64,000 nt of DNA from positions 62,001 to 126,000 of the forward strand of contig MU129005.1 of the NCBI GenBank assembly GCA_014904985.1, written 5' to 3'. Source of the stretch: Hydnum rufescens UP504 (lineage: Eukaryota > Basidiomycota > Agaricomycetes > Cantharellales > Hydnaceae). Both the position numbers and the translations under genes were made by a program. Shown piece by piece: positions 36,976 through 49,760 of this stretch; within the stretch, counting starts at the first letter, position 1, and the number at the start of each line of letters is the position of its first letter. The notes below the pieces were generated by a model. The model was not told the origin of the DNA. It saw only the letters and a program-made list of their open reading frames with translations, and made no database searches.

Positions 36976-39297
36976 ATGGAGACAACGACGAAGCTTAACC
37001 CAGTCAACATCTTGGGTGGCTCGTTCGTTGGTAGCCTCCTCACCGCTTTGTCAGTCTCCTCCAACCTTAAGGATGGGCACGATAGAGCTGACCCAATTTA
37101 TTTCGCAGATGCTTCGGTGTCCTCACTATCCAGACCTCTCGCTATTATCATACATTCCCAGATGACAGAAGGCCTGTGAAACTGGTCGTACGTCTTTATA
37201 TTTCCTTGAAATGCGCATTGATGGCCCATTATCTATCCCTTCCTCAGGTGGGCCTTCTATGGTGAGCATTACACACACTTAGCCTTCGAGGCACGTTCTT
37301 CATCTTCCATTGTGAAGGACTTTCGAAGCTTTTCAACTGTTGGTATCTTCTTTTGGGGGGCTCTTCAACTATTTCCAGGAGATAATGTGCAGGCTTACTA
37401 TTGGCCGATACTACACAGTGCATGCTGTACCCAGTCTTTATATCGGTTGTCTGTCACAAATTATTATAATCCTGTGGCTCTGGAGAGGGGGACGTGGTGC
37501 GCGTCTCACGGCCGCTCACCGTTCCTTTCCCTACCGACACCCTCTATCCATGAAATCATTGCATATTTATAGGGAATTTTCAATGTTTCAAATCAACATG
37601 GTGAGTAGTGAGCCAATTCTTGTTATGGATGCCCTTATTTTGGCTTAGGCACCATCTACTTCAAGGTCTGCTCATCAGTCATTGTCCAAACATTCTTTGC
37701 GTACCGCCTCTATTCTTGTAGGCCTTGACATCTCCTCGCCCGAGAATCCTCGGATTCACAATTCCCCTGATTTCTATAGTGAGCGCTAATCTCTATGTAG
37801 GAGTGTTTGTGGTGGGTTGTGGCCCCCCATCGTAATAAATCAGTCTGAAAGTCGCGCATTGTGACGTTGTAGCAAGTCCTCGTGTTGATTCAGTTCGGTT
37901 AGTCTTGCCCGATTACCATCGCTTTCCGATGTGCTTCTTCTAACTTACTCATCCTACACTAGGATTTGGTGCCGGTTCGTACTAGTCATCTCCACATCCT
38001 CGATCGGCCATGACTTATTGTCTTCCGGTCAAATAAATTTTTTGGCATGCTGCAGCTACCTCCGTAAGAGTGTATGCATCCCCGTATTCCCTTGGGCGAG
38101 CCACAGCCAATTACGTTTTGGTCTGATTTTGTTCTAGGAACGTCATACTAGACTTTCCAGGGATAGTCAGGGAGTGTACATGGCTTATTGTGACATGGCT
38201 CGCTATTCAAGTGCGTCTGGGCCGCAATCTATCTACCTTTGCTTCTAACACACACTCTTGCCTTCGCTGATACATGGTGTGGTGGGATTACGTGGGTCTC
38301 AGGCAGCCGCAGATATTGTGATTGCAGCATGTATGTGTCTCTTATTGTGGCATCGGCGAACCGGATCCCGCAAGTGCGTATCCTGATGCATTTTCGATGC
38401 ACTCAATGGGTTCGTTTGTCTGACTAATCTCACGCGTCGTTGCGTCGCACAGGACCGATTCGATGATCAACCGTATGATATTGTACACCATTAGTACGGG
38501 GTCGGTCACTAGTGTTCTCTCATGTTTCGTTCTTATGACGGTGCATTCCCGCGACCCATTTCCACTTCCCAGTTTGATAATGATGGTGCTGACTAACTAT
38601 AACCGCAGTTCGTCAAATACGGGTTCCATTTGAGTGAACTTACTATCAGCATGGTAGGTTGCTCGACTCTTCGATCCCCTGCCCGTCCGAGAATGAGCGT
38701 ATTTCTATCCATGACTAATTCCCTGATCGTGTTCTAGCCACTGGGCGGATTCTATACCGTCACCATGCTTGCCAAGTACGTCCCTATGTTTTCTCGTTAT
38801 ACATGCGACGCTGAGCAACTTTAATTTATGTTTGGCCCTCGCAGTTTACACAGCCGAAAGACACTCCAGGCGAGGCTAGATACACCAACCCCGCTTGAAC
38901 TAATCAGTTCCTCGATCAAAAATATAATAGGGGGAACCATCAAAGTGTACGTTCTCAATGCACATATTGTAATGCCACGGGGATGAGGTGACGCTAACTG
39001 CTACTGACCGAACATTGTCCGTTTTTTTTAGGAAGAGAGGGCCCATGCCACTAGGATAAATATCACCACAGATGTGGTATGGCAGGATGTGGACATGAAA
39101 AACCGATGATTTGCATTGGATGTTTCCTGCATTTATCATGTTGCTCAATGGTCCGCTTTCTATCACGGTGTCATCAGAATAGTGATACGAGGTTTGGTTT
39201 ATTGTGGTTCAGAGCTCTATTTTTTTGCTTTTTTTTCCCTGGGTCGGGGGGGGGGCGACTTGAACCCAAGCACAAGGTTTCAGTGTGGCCCCGATGA
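36976..39297 (+). CDS. DUF6534-type membrane protein, copy 5 (multi-exon, in flipped block)
   Basis: DUF6534 family membrane protein in a flipped block. Proposed exons: 36976-37049 (METTTKLNPVNILGGSFVGS), 37109-37187 (CFGVLTIQTSRYYHTFPDDR), microexon 37248-37261, 37318-37342 (TFEAFQLL), 37393-37496 (HSACCTQSLYRLSVTNYYNP), 37573-37600, and 37666-37717 (VCSSVIVQTFFAYRLYS). Introns are 50-76 nt with GT/AG ends, and intron 1 has GCTGACCC before its CAG. Downstream exons include LSANLYVGVF (about 37780) and TDSMINRMILYTISTG from 38453. The last exon carries EPKHKVSVWPR and stops at 39297. A base appears to be missing near 38100 relative to other copies, but that stretch may be intronic. Exons 4-5 give a loop longer than the usual family spacing, so those borders are tentative. 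Confidence 0.78.
37248..37261 (+). other. Predicted 14-nt microexon of DUF6534 copy 5
   Basis: GTGGGCCTTCTATG lies between a 60-nt intron (GTACGT...TTCCTCAG) and GTGAGC. It joins in frame to encode VGLLW, matching the hydrophobic LxW block that follows the first loop in the family. The same 14-nt unit with the same flanking splice sites occurs in the other copies. Confidence 0.6.
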
Positions 39298-40790
39298 ATA
39301 AGAGGTTCAGGTTTTGAATGTTAATGTGGCTTCGTGTGTGTATAACTGGAGAGCTTCTCCCTGCTTGAATCGCAGGCACCCCGCGACGGATATTTAGCCC
39401 AACACAATATGTGTAGCGAGGGCAACTTGGGTTGGGCCCCGGAACAAGGCCCAGAAAAACCGGTAGGCGTCTATATTAACACAATCAAAAAGATTCCCTA
39501 TTGAGTTGACCAGTACCCCATTGTAACATGAAGCAGGAGCAGTGCAATCAACTCCCTTGCAACACTCAAACGACTCGTAAGCCCAACAGCTAGCTTGAAA
39601 GGGCGACCCGTAGACCCACCTGACTCGGGCCGACGTAACGCACAGCAAGACGATGGAACGGGGTAGAATTACTGGGAGAGGACCCAAAGCACCGCACAGA
39701 ACACATCCATGACACTTCTGGGGCTTGATCTGTCTGGGTAACCCCTAATTGCTCCGGACCCCAGGTCGTAAGACGCTCTCTTTTGACTGGATCTCAATTT
39801 GTGGCGAGAAAATTCCATAGCAGAGACACTCCGAGAGCCAGAAAGCCGATGACAAGAGACAAGAAGCCAAGAGCACTGCACCTTCTCGCAGAATGAGAGG
39901 CCAGAGATCAAGGGGTAGAACTGGACTGAGTGACTGAAGCCGGAAGATCGAGTGTAGAAATAGAGTCAGATCATCGGTTTCACGGGGACGGATACTACAC
40001 CATGCAATGCTAAAATGACGGAGCACCAGTGTATCCGAGAAAACGAGCTGGGCCAAAGGGACATCAGGAGACATTCCGGATAGCTTGCCATGGAAAGAAC
40101 AAGATAGCCGACGCAGAGCTGTGAAGAACGGTTGCAAAATCAGGGATGAAAACAGTGGCATGGCCTCACCACCGTGCGAGAGAAGAGTTGGAGTATAGGA
40201 TCGTCATTACAATCTGAACGAAGGTCTGGACGAAGAGTCCACAATGAGCGGGGAACGAAGCGGAAACGAACAAGTCTGATCAGTCTCACAAAAAATGCGA
40301 GTTAGGGCGACTTAGTTAATGACTGGTGTCAAGTCGAATCGCGAGTTGATAATTCCATTGACTAGGGAAAGTCGGAGGAACAACTTGACCTCGGGAGACT
40401 TCAAGGCACAGTAGCGTTATATCTGGTCAGTTCATGGCGATGGTGTCGCAGAAGATTTAGGCTCGAGTCGACTTGCGCCCGATCAGCCGCGCCAGGTTCG
40501 GGGTCATATCCTTTCTTTCCATTGGTGGTAGTGCTGCCACCCAGAACGCAGTATGGGGCCTACTTTTCTCGTACTGCCTCGAGAGACCCCATATATTCCT
40601 CCATGCAATATTAAAATGGTGGAGCCAACGTAAGAATCTTGACTTGGATGGAGGCCACCCGAGGACATATGGTGTCATACCGAGACGTAGGGTTGCCAGG
40701 ATTCAGGCTTGAGCCAGCCTGAATTCGTTTGAGCCGAGTTAGGCTGCCGTGTGACAGATCTCCGTCACGGTCACGGCTTGCTTCAGGGTC
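39298..40790 (-). repeat. Co-amplified module in inverted orientation
   Basis: This is the module normally found on the plus strand, here reversed with DUF6534 copy 5. Positions 39394-39687 reverse-complement the block at 9.6-9.9 and 49.2-49.5 kb. Positions 40541-40615 invert 35997-36072. Positions 40619-40790 invert parts of 34.95-35.13 kb. After about 40.79 kb the plus orientation resumes. Confidence 0.6.
40541..40615 (-). repeat. Right inverted repeat bounding the flipped copy-5 block
   Basis: Reverse complement of 35997-36072 with a few substitutions. CTTTTCTCGTACTGCCTCGA marks it. It is the right-hand partner of the inverted pair flanking DUF6534 copy 5. Confidence 0.75.
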
Positions 40791-43435
40791 GGATTGTCAC
40801 CCGAGCAAACAACTTGGCTCAAACGTGGCTGGCCTCGGGCTCAATGCGCCTCAAGCCTGAGTCTTTGGCTCTGCGTCTGGTATGACATTATATTGCCTTG
40901 GGCGACTTCCATTCAAGTTAAGATTGTTGCGTTGGCCCCGCCACTTCTGACGTCCTTGCTTATCAATGGGGGAAGTCTGCTCGTCTGAGTTCCAGAAGAC
41001 TAATGTCGCTCATCCTGGCTCGCGCGGTAATGATGGCGATATGGCTCGTTCACGGACATCCTGTGGGATGATCGCATGCCCGATCCATACAATTGCCCAG
41101 CGAGGTCCCGCCCGCCCCCCCGCATTTGTATAATTTCAGCTGCCTCTGGCCTCTAAGGGAATCATTCTACCTTATCTCTCCAGTCATCACACTCCAATGA
41201 AACTCACCTTCGGCCTCGTGGCATTGACTTTTATGGTCTAGGCAACTTTCTCCTTCTGGGCAAGCTGCTCCGCCCTGACTTCCAAGATGGAATCGATGGC
41301 CGGCTCACTTGAATTACAACCGACTGACGTTCATCTCCTATATTTGACACTCCGACAAGATACTTGCCTTGCCCCTCCTGACGATCTCTTTCTCGCTGCT
41401 CCGTTCTCCGCCCATATTTGCGCCTTACCGCCCGCTCCCAAGCAAAGACTAATGCACAGATTAGCACTTCTTATTCGACTTCTTGTCCCCCAGTGGCGAT
41501 GCGATGCCACCGTCGCGAGCCCTAATCTTCCCCCAATCGTTCGTTGCAGGTCTGTCCCAGCTACTGTATTTTTCTTCCCTGAGAAGGTATGCGGAACGTC
41601 CTCTAATGTTGGCCTAGTTCGTAGTTCGTTTCCTCCAATACTCTGGCACCTTAGTCATTTTATCATTGCATGGAGGAATATTCTCATGATCATGAAATGG
41701 ACGATCTGAATCTATTCCAAGGCCTCCTGATTCTACCGGTTGCTGTGGCCTTGTGCGTGAAGGTATAACCCTGCTTGCTTTCTCGTTGTCGGAGCGTCTC
41801 TCTGCTGCGCTGTCTGGCTTCTTGATATCGTTGAGAAAGACCCTTCTTTTTCTTTTGGTTTCATAGACCGTTTTATTTTCATTCGATGGTTCTTGCTTTT
41901 CCCCTTGAATTGTGTATCCCCCCTTGTCTGGATGAACTCTGCATATCTCGCGAGATGCATGCATGCAATGGGTTGCTCCCTCTAACTCGATTTCCCTGGT
42001 AGGCATTACACTACTCTGCATATCTCGCGAGATGCGTGCATGCAATGGGTTGCTCCCTCTAACTCGATTTCCCTGGTAGGCATTACACTATCCCTCACTC
42101 CCTGTCCTCTTTCCCGTTAATTGTCTCCTTCACTGCTCTCCCTCGCCACCGTTGACAATGAGCGAGAGGACAGGCAGCGCGAGACGATATTAACCAAACG
42201 GCCACCATGCTAACCTCTGGATGGCAGCACTGACGCCACTGTAAAGAAAAGAGATGAACACAAAATCCAATGTGACCCTGGCTCGGCTGATCGGGCTCAA
42301 GTGGACTCGAGCCTAAATCTTTGGGAACACTATCCTCATGGACTGACCAGATGTGGCATCATCGTGACTTGTGAGTTGAATTGAACCTCAGTCGAGTCGT
42401 TCCTCCGATTTCCCTAGTAAATGGAATTAGCAACTTGCGACTCGACTCGACTCAAGTTACAAACCGAGTCGCACTTTTTATAAGACTGTTCAGACTGGTT
42501 CCTTTCCGCCTCGTTCCCGCTCGTTGTGGACTCTTCTTGTCACCCTGGTTTTGATTGTAAGGACGATTTTATAGCCCAACTCTTCTCTCGCATGGTGCTG
42601 AGGCCATGGCTCTGTTTTGATACCTGATTTTCCCCCAATCGTTCTTCACCCCCGTGTCGGCAGTTTTGTTCTTTCTCTTGAAAGTTATGCAGAATGTCTT
42701 CTGATCTTCTTTTGGCCCAGTTCGTTCTCTAATCCGCTGGTCCGATGATCTGACTATTTCTTATTTCTACACGATTTTCCGGCTTTGGCCCGCCAGTCAC
42801 TCCAGTTCTGTCCGTTGGCGTGTGGTCTCTCATTCTGCGAAAAGGTGCAGGGCACTTGGCTTCTTGTCTCTTATCGTCCGCTTTCTGGCTCTCGGAGCGT
42901 GTCTTTGGGATGGAAGTTTCTCACCACAAATTGAGGTCCGTCTTACGACCTGGGGTCCTGTGAAATCAGGGGCTACCCAGACACATCAAACCTCTAACAG
43001 CGTCATGGAGGCATTCTCTGGGATACTTTAAATTATCTGTCAGCTACCCCGTTCCCTTGCCTTGCTGTGCATTACGTCGGCTCGAGTAAGGTGCGTCTAG
43101 GGGTCGTCCTTTCGGATTCCAGACTGGCCAGCTAGTTCTTGAGCTTACGAATTGTTGCGCCTATTGGTTTTTGTGAGCCTTCTTCCGGGGTCAACACTTG
43201 CCCGGAAGCACTGCCGTCCTTGTTACACAGCCATCTGAATACCAGTTCTGGTGCATGCGATGGAAGTGCTCATTGTTATGAGGTCATTCAGACAGTGGAA
43301 GGGAACTCTAGATTGAACTATATGTAACAAAGTGTTGTATTAAGGATTCATCGTGAGGGGCGGCTGAAATTAAAGGAGGGTGAATTTCTCTACTTGTACG
43401 CATCCAAAGATTCAAACCTGAACCTCAAAACTCAT
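40791..43435 (+). repeat. Co-amplified module, sixth copy
   Basis: Plus-orientation module leading to the 3' end of DUF6534 copy 6. It shares CTTGGCTCAAACGTGGCTGG, CCTCAAGCCTGAGTCTTTGG, the GGAATCATTCTACCT block at about 41160 and the GGTCCTGTGAAATCAGGGG block near 42955 with other modules. It contains a 77-bp tandem duplication at 41937-42090. No recognisable coding frame. Confidence 0.55.
41937..42090 (+). repeat. 77-bp tandem duplication
   Basis: A unit beginning CTCTGCATATCTCGCGAGAT is present twice in tandem (41937-42013 and 42014-42090). The copies differ at only about one position by eye (GATGCATGCATG against GATGCGTGCATG). The unit includes the palindrome CTCGCGAG. A single related copy occurs near 48165 and 55245. 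Confidence 0.85.
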
Positions 43436-45728
43436 TCATTGGGGCCAGACCAGGGCCTTGGGCTCGGGTTCAGGTCCCCCCAAACCAGGGCCCTGAACCA
43501 CAGTAAACGGAACCTTTGCATCACTATTCTGATAAGCATCACCCTGATAGAAAGGGGATCATCAAACGACATGACAAATGTAGGTAACATCCAATACGAA
43601 CCATCGGTTTTATGTCCACATCATCGCATACCACCTCTCTGGTGACATTTATCCCTGGAGCCTGGAGCCTCTCTACCTAGATGAACGGACAGGTTTCAAT
43701 CACTGTGGGTTAGCATCACCTCATCCCCCTGCTATTACGAAGATCATGACGTATGCATTGACACGTACACTTCGATGACCCAATGTATTCTGCCGCATTC
43801 TCTTTTTGATTGAGTAGCTCATTAGTTCAAGGGGAGTTGGTGTGTCAAGACTTGCTCGGAGTGCCGTTCGCATGTGCACACTGCAAGGCCAACCATAAAA
43901 TTAAGTTCAGCATCGCACAGATAACGAGACGTATTATAGGGACATACTTGGCAAGCATGGTGATGGAATAGGACGGGGCTAGGAGCTAGAATAGGATCAA
44001 GGAATTAGCCTTCTATAGAAATATGCTCATTCTCGGACGAGCAGAAATCAAAAATGGAGTAACCTACCATACCCATAACAACTGCACCAAATTTACGCCC
44101 GGGTAGGGCAAACTGTCCCATAATTAGGTCAGCACCAGAATTATTGTACTGAAAAACAGAAGGAAATAGCCGAAATGCACCAGCACAAGATCAATACACG
44201 AGAGAACGCCAGTGACCAAGCCCGTACTAATGGTGTACAATACCATACGGTTGATTACGGAATCGGTCCTGCGCCACGCAATAACGTGTGAGATCATTAA
44301 TCAAACAGAGGGACTCATTTAGTATATTATAAATGTATCAGGATGCGCACTTCTGGAACCCGGTCCGCCGACGTCGCAATAAGAGACACATACAGGTTGT
44401 AATCGCAATATCTGTGGTTGCCTAATCACACCATACCATGTATAAGCAAAGGCAAGTGTGTGTGTATTAGAAACAAGGGCAGGTAGATTGTGGCCAGGAC
44501 ACACCTGAATAGCGAGCCATGACGCAAGCCATGTCCACTCCTTGACTATCACTTGACGTTCTGGATTCATGTGCCTATAACAGAGAGGGACACAGCCAAA
44601 CCAGACCAACAAGTTGTTAGCTGTCATCCCGCTGAAGAGAGTACGGGGATCCATACACTTTGATGAAGGTTGCTGCAGCACGTCAAAACATTGATTTGAT
44701 CGGAAGACAATAAGTCGCGGCTCATCAAGCATATGAAGATGGGTACTAACCGACACCAAATCCTAGTGCGGGAGGATGAAGCACATTGGAAAGCAATAGT
44801 AATCAGGCAAGACTAACCGAACTGAAGAAATACAAGGACTTGCTACAAAGTCATAGTGCATGACTTTCAGAGTGATCTATTATGACATCAGGGCAACAAC
44901 CCACCACAAGCACTCCAATATAGAGATTAGCACTCACTATTAAGATCAAGGGGAATTGTGAATGTGAGGCTTCTCCGATAAGGGGATGTGGCAAGACCTA
45001 CAAGAATAGACGCGATACGCAAAGAATGTCTGGACAGTTACTGATGAGCAGACCTTGAAGTAAATAGCAAAACCAAGATAAGGGCATCCACAAGAATAGC
45101 TGACTCGGTACTCACTGTGCCGATTTGGAATACTGCAAATTGCCTATAAATATGCAATGATTTCATGGGTAGAGGGAGGCGGTCGGGACCCGATACGCAC
45201 CATGACTCCCACTCCAGAGCAAGAGGATTACGGTAATTTGTGACAGACCACCAATATAAAGACCAGGTAGAGAATGCACTGTATAATATTCATAGTGCCG
45301 GACAACAGTAAGTCTCTGCACTCTTTCTTAGCAACAGTTGAAGAGCACCGAAAAGGGAATACCAACACTTGAACAGCTTCCAAAGTCCTTCACAATGGGA
45401 GATCAGGAACATGCCTCGAAAGATAAGTATGTGCAACACTCACCATAAAAACGCCACCTGAGAAAGGGACAGATAATGGGCGAGGAATGCACATTTCAAG
45501 GAAATATGAAGAAACATACCGTCAGTTTCACAGGTCTTCCATCATTCGGGAACGCATAATAATAGCTAGAGGTCTGGACAGTGAGGACACCGAAGCACCT
45601 GCCAAATACATTAGGTCAATGCTGTCGTTCCCATCCTTAAGGATGGAGGAGACTGACAAAGTGGCGAGGAGGTTACCAAAGAGTGAGCTACCCAAGACCT
45701 GGACTGGGTTGACATTGATTATCTCCAT
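43436..45728 (-). CDS. DUF6534-type membrane protein, copy 6 (multi-exon)
   Basis: A more diverged DUF6534 copy. Start ATG at 45728 gives MEIINVNPVQVLGSSLFGNL. Intron 1 ends TATTTGGCAG, and exon 2 is open as CFGVLTVQTSSYYYAFPNDG. The microexon GTGGCGTTTTTATG precedes GTGAGT. SLYWWSVTNYRNPLALE lies near 45220-45280. TDSVINRMVLYTISTGLVTG lies near 44210-44275, just after a GCGCAG-type acceptor. The last exon reads PEPEPKALVWPQ to TGA 43436-43438. The divergence from copies 2-4 with exon 2 kept open suggests an older, selected copy. Middle exon borders were not fixed. Confidence 0.76.
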
Positions 45729-48700
45729 GATGAAGGGCAAATAGGGGGCAGACCGGGGAAGGAAATGGATGCTCAGATGTCTACACATCAGCTCGATTTA
45801 TTAGACCAGAGTTAAATGAAGTTGAACAGTATAGGAGATCCGATGATTCTTCGCCTCATTTGGGCGGCTTGATCATTCCCCACGTTACCTCTATACTGTC
45901 CGCCATTGACCGGTGAGGACAGAATTAGTAGCGATTAAATATAAGGAGAGATCCCGAACTCTTGTGTTTACAGGTAGGTCCAGTTCCTTTCCCATCAAAG
46001 AAGCAAAATTCTTCTGCATACAGTTACCCAGTTCCCTCAGCCACTTTTGATGGCTAGATCGTTCCGTTCCCGCCCCCCCGCTCTTCTTGGTGGCACCATT
46101 GAGCGCTATACGATGTATATAAATCCCAAAGAATTCGGCACATCATCAAGTTACGGCGGATATCGGAGGATTCACCGGCAAGATGCGTTTCCACCCGTGT
46201 TCCCAATCAACGAACCAAAGTATTCGGCGGATCAGAGCGTACACTTTTCACAGGATCCTTCCAGTTCTATTACAGTGGAACTCCGTTAGACCTTTTTCCA
46301 AACCATCATCAGCGGTTTGAGGTGGGAAGGTCGCGGCCTATTATTCAAAAGGAGAACACGCCTGGTGAACCACGTTAATTGCGTCATTGAGTTTCGTCTG
46401 TTGCGACTGGCGTAAAAGCAGGATGCCTCTCCAACACACGTACAACGCGCGGTACTTGTCCACAGAAGATAGTAAGAGGCTGAACAATCAGCAGCTGAGG
46501 GTAGGAATGATATACACAGGGAGGAGGAAGTATAGATACACATCCCATTTCCCATTTCCCTCGTTATATTACTCTGGATGTCAAACCCAGAGCCAAAGGC
46601 TTGAGGTTTTAAAATCCTGTCAAACAGACGTTGGCTCCAACGACATTATCCTGAACACCATCAGGACGCAAAATTCATCTGTTGATCCGAATAAGCGTCA
46701 TAGCTTACCACAGGGCCCACATACGGTGCGAGAAGTTGGTGTGGAAATCTGAAATCAGATCTACCCAAAACATTCTCTAAGCGCTGTGCCGACAGTGCGT
46801 GAGATGTCCGAGGTAGAAATGGAAGACGATGCCTAAATTGGTTTTTCAGGTCGGATCTCCCGAACTCGACATACTTTGATACTTGAGTAATCAGTCCTGG
46901 CAGGCCTTCAGATGACGCCGTTAACTCCGTCGCCGGCAGCAAATTGTGACGGATTGTTACCCGAGGTCCCGAGCAAACGATTTGGCTGGCTTCGGGCTCA
47001 ACGCGCCTCAAGCCTGAGTCTTTGGCAACTTTGTGTCTGGTATGACACTATACAATGGGGGAAGTCTGCTTGTCCGGTAATAATGGTGATACGGTTCATT
47101 CAGACCAGCGAAGAACTGATGTTTCCCTGATCACCTGACACCTCCTAACAGCCATGCCAGATTCTTAGGAAGATGGACACCCTGTGGGATGATTGGGTGC
47201 TCAATCCATACAATTGTCTCCAGCGAGGATATAGGTGACGCCCGCTTCCTGACATTCACACTTATATAGTTTCAGCCGCCTCCGGCCCCTAAGGGAATCA
47301 TTCTACCTCATCTCCAATTACCGCACTTCAATGAAAGCCTGCTCTCACCTTCGGCCGCACGACACTGATTTTCATGGTTTAGCCCACTTGCTCCTTCTGG
47401 CCAAGCTGTTGCTCCGTCCTGAGTTCAAGATGAAATCGATGGCTGACGCACTTGAATCACAACCAACGGATCCTCGCCTCCTGGACTTGACGCTTTAACA
47501 AGATACTTGCCCCTCTTGGCGTCTCTTTCCTCGCTTCTCTGTTCTCCGCTCAGATTTACGCCTCAGCCCCTGCCCTGAGCAGTGGCTAATGCACAGACTC
47601 GCACTTGTTATTCGATTTCGGTCTCTTGTCCAGATTGTGATCACGATCCTCCACTCCAAGCCTTCTCTTCCACGGTAGTGATGCCCTACCACCGTTATCA
47701 GCCCAGATTTTCTCCCGGTCGTTCTTTATAGGTCTGTCTCACGTACTGGTTTTTTTTTTTTGCCTGACAAGGTATGGGGACCGTGCTCTAATGTTCCTTT
47801 GGCCTAGTTCGTAGTTTGTTCAGTCCAATACTCTGACACGTTGTCATTTTACTATTGCATGGAGGAATATCTGTTATCGTGAAATCGATGATCTGACTCT
47901 ATTCTGCGGCTTCCCAGTTCTACCGGTCGCTGCGGTCTTGCGCGTGAAGGTATAATTGTCTTGGGCTCCCGTCTCCGATTCCTTGCCTTCTCGTCCTCGG
48001 AGCGTCTCTCTTCTGCGCTGATATCTGGCCTGTGCGTATCGTCTGGAAAGGTTTTTGGTTTTTGGTTTTTGGTTTTTTTGGTTTCATGGGCCTTTGTATT
48101 CTCCTTGGACGCTTCTCGCTTCTCGCCCTAAATCGTGTATCCCATGTTGACTGGATGAAGCCTGCATATCTCGTGGGATGCGTGTATGCAATGCGTTCTT
48201 TCCCCTAATCCCTAACTCGGTTCCCCTGCTAAGCGTTACATCATCCATCGCGCCTGTTCCTTTTCCCATTAATTGACTCCTTCCACCTATACTTCCATCC
48301 TCCGCGACCCAACGTCGAGGTCAAGCGAGAGGACAGGCAGTGTGAGAACAAATCAACCAAAGCGGCCACCATAGTACCCTTTGGTTCTGGGCGCTGCCAC
48401 CATTGGCGGGAAAAGACATGAACACGAAATACAATGCGGCCCTGGTTCGGCTGATCCGGCTCAAGTGGACTCGAGCCTAAATCTCCGGGAACACTATATA
48501 TCGCCATGAACTGAGCAGATCAGATGTCGCGTTATCACGACTGGCGACGAATTGAAGTCCCAAAGTCACGTCCGACTTCCCGAATTGGTAACTCGTGCCT
48601 TCACCTTACTCAAGTCACAGACCAAGTCGCCCCAAGTCGCACTTTGTATAACACTGATCAGACTTGTTTGTTTCCCCATTGTTCCCACTCGTTGTGAACT

Positions 48701-49760
48701 CTTCGTGCGGAGCCTGGTTTAGATTGTCAGGTCAATTTTATAGTCCAACTCTTCTCTCGCACGGTGGTGGCGAGGCCATGCCTCTGTTTTGATCCCTGAT
48801 TTTCCCCAATCGTTCTTCACCCTTCAGGGTCTGTTATTTTGTTCTTTCTCCACCAACCTACGCGGAATGTCTTCTTTGGCCCGGTTCGCTCTCTCCAATA
48901 CACTGGTCCTTCGTCATTTTAGGGAGTAATATCCCTTCTCGCGAAACCGATGATCTGACTATTTTTACACTCGATTTTCCGACTTTGGTCCGTTATTTCC
49001 TCCGGTTCTATTGCTGATGCGTGGTCTCATTGTGCGAGAAGGTGCAATGCACTTGGCTTCCTGTCTCTTGTCGGATGTCTGGCTCTCAGAGCGTGTTTCT
49101 GCTCCGGAAGTCTCTCACCCCAAATTGAGGTCGAGTCAGGAGGGGGGTGTCTTAAGACCTGGGCCCTTGTGCAATTAGAGGTTACCCAGACACGCTAAAC
49201 CCCAAAAGTGTTATGGAGGTGTTCCCTGGGATGCTTTGAATCCCCTGCCAGACATTCTACCCCGTTCCACCACCTTCCTCCGCGTTGGGTCGGCTCGAGT
49301 GAAAGATGGCTCAAGGGGTCGTCCTTTCGGGTTCCAGACTGGCCAGCTAGTTTTGGAGCTTACGAATTGTTGCAAGCGAGGGGTGGATTTGATTGCCCTA
49401 CTGGTCCTGGTTCGTATTACAATAGGGTGCTAGTCAAATCGATAGGTAGTCTTTTTGTTATCATAGGCGCCTATTGGTTTTTGTGAGCCTTGTTCCGGGG
49501 TCAACACAAGTTGCCCGTTACGGTGGCGCCCTTTACACAGCCATAGAACTACCAGTTCGGGTGCACGCGATAGTAGTGCTCATTGTTTCCTGTGGTGAGG
49601 TCGTCCGGACAGTAGAAAGAAACTCTAGATTGAATTATATGTAAAGAAGTATTGTGTTAAGGATTCGCGAGGGGCGCCTGTGATTAAACGGGGGAGAATA
49701 TCTACTTGTACGCACGCGGAGTCACATCAACATTCAAAGCTGAACCTCAAAACTGCTTAT
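45729..49760 (+). repeat. Co-amplified module, seventh copy
   Basis: It starts with the upstream region of DUF6534 copy 6, which carries a TATA-like TTATTAGA box at 45796-45806 (minus). It then has a plus-facing TATA box at about 46114 with the leader CCAATCAACGAACCAAAGTA. Later blocks match 53.8-55.7 kb closely (CCTGATCAC, GGAATCATTCTACCTC, poly-T at about 47748, and TTTTTGG repeats at about 48050-48075). The block with GCCAGACATTCTACCCC...TTACAATAGGGTGCTAGTCA near 49245-49440 is the best-conserved part across modules. No protein was recognised. Confidence 0.55.
46112..46126 (+). promoter_or_regulatory. Strong TATA box of a co-amplified module
   Basis: GATGTATATAAATCCCAAAG faces away from DUF6534 copy 6. 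Downstream context (AATTCGGCACATCATCAAGT) is shared with 53416 and with the inverted box at about 57050. Confidence 0.45.
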
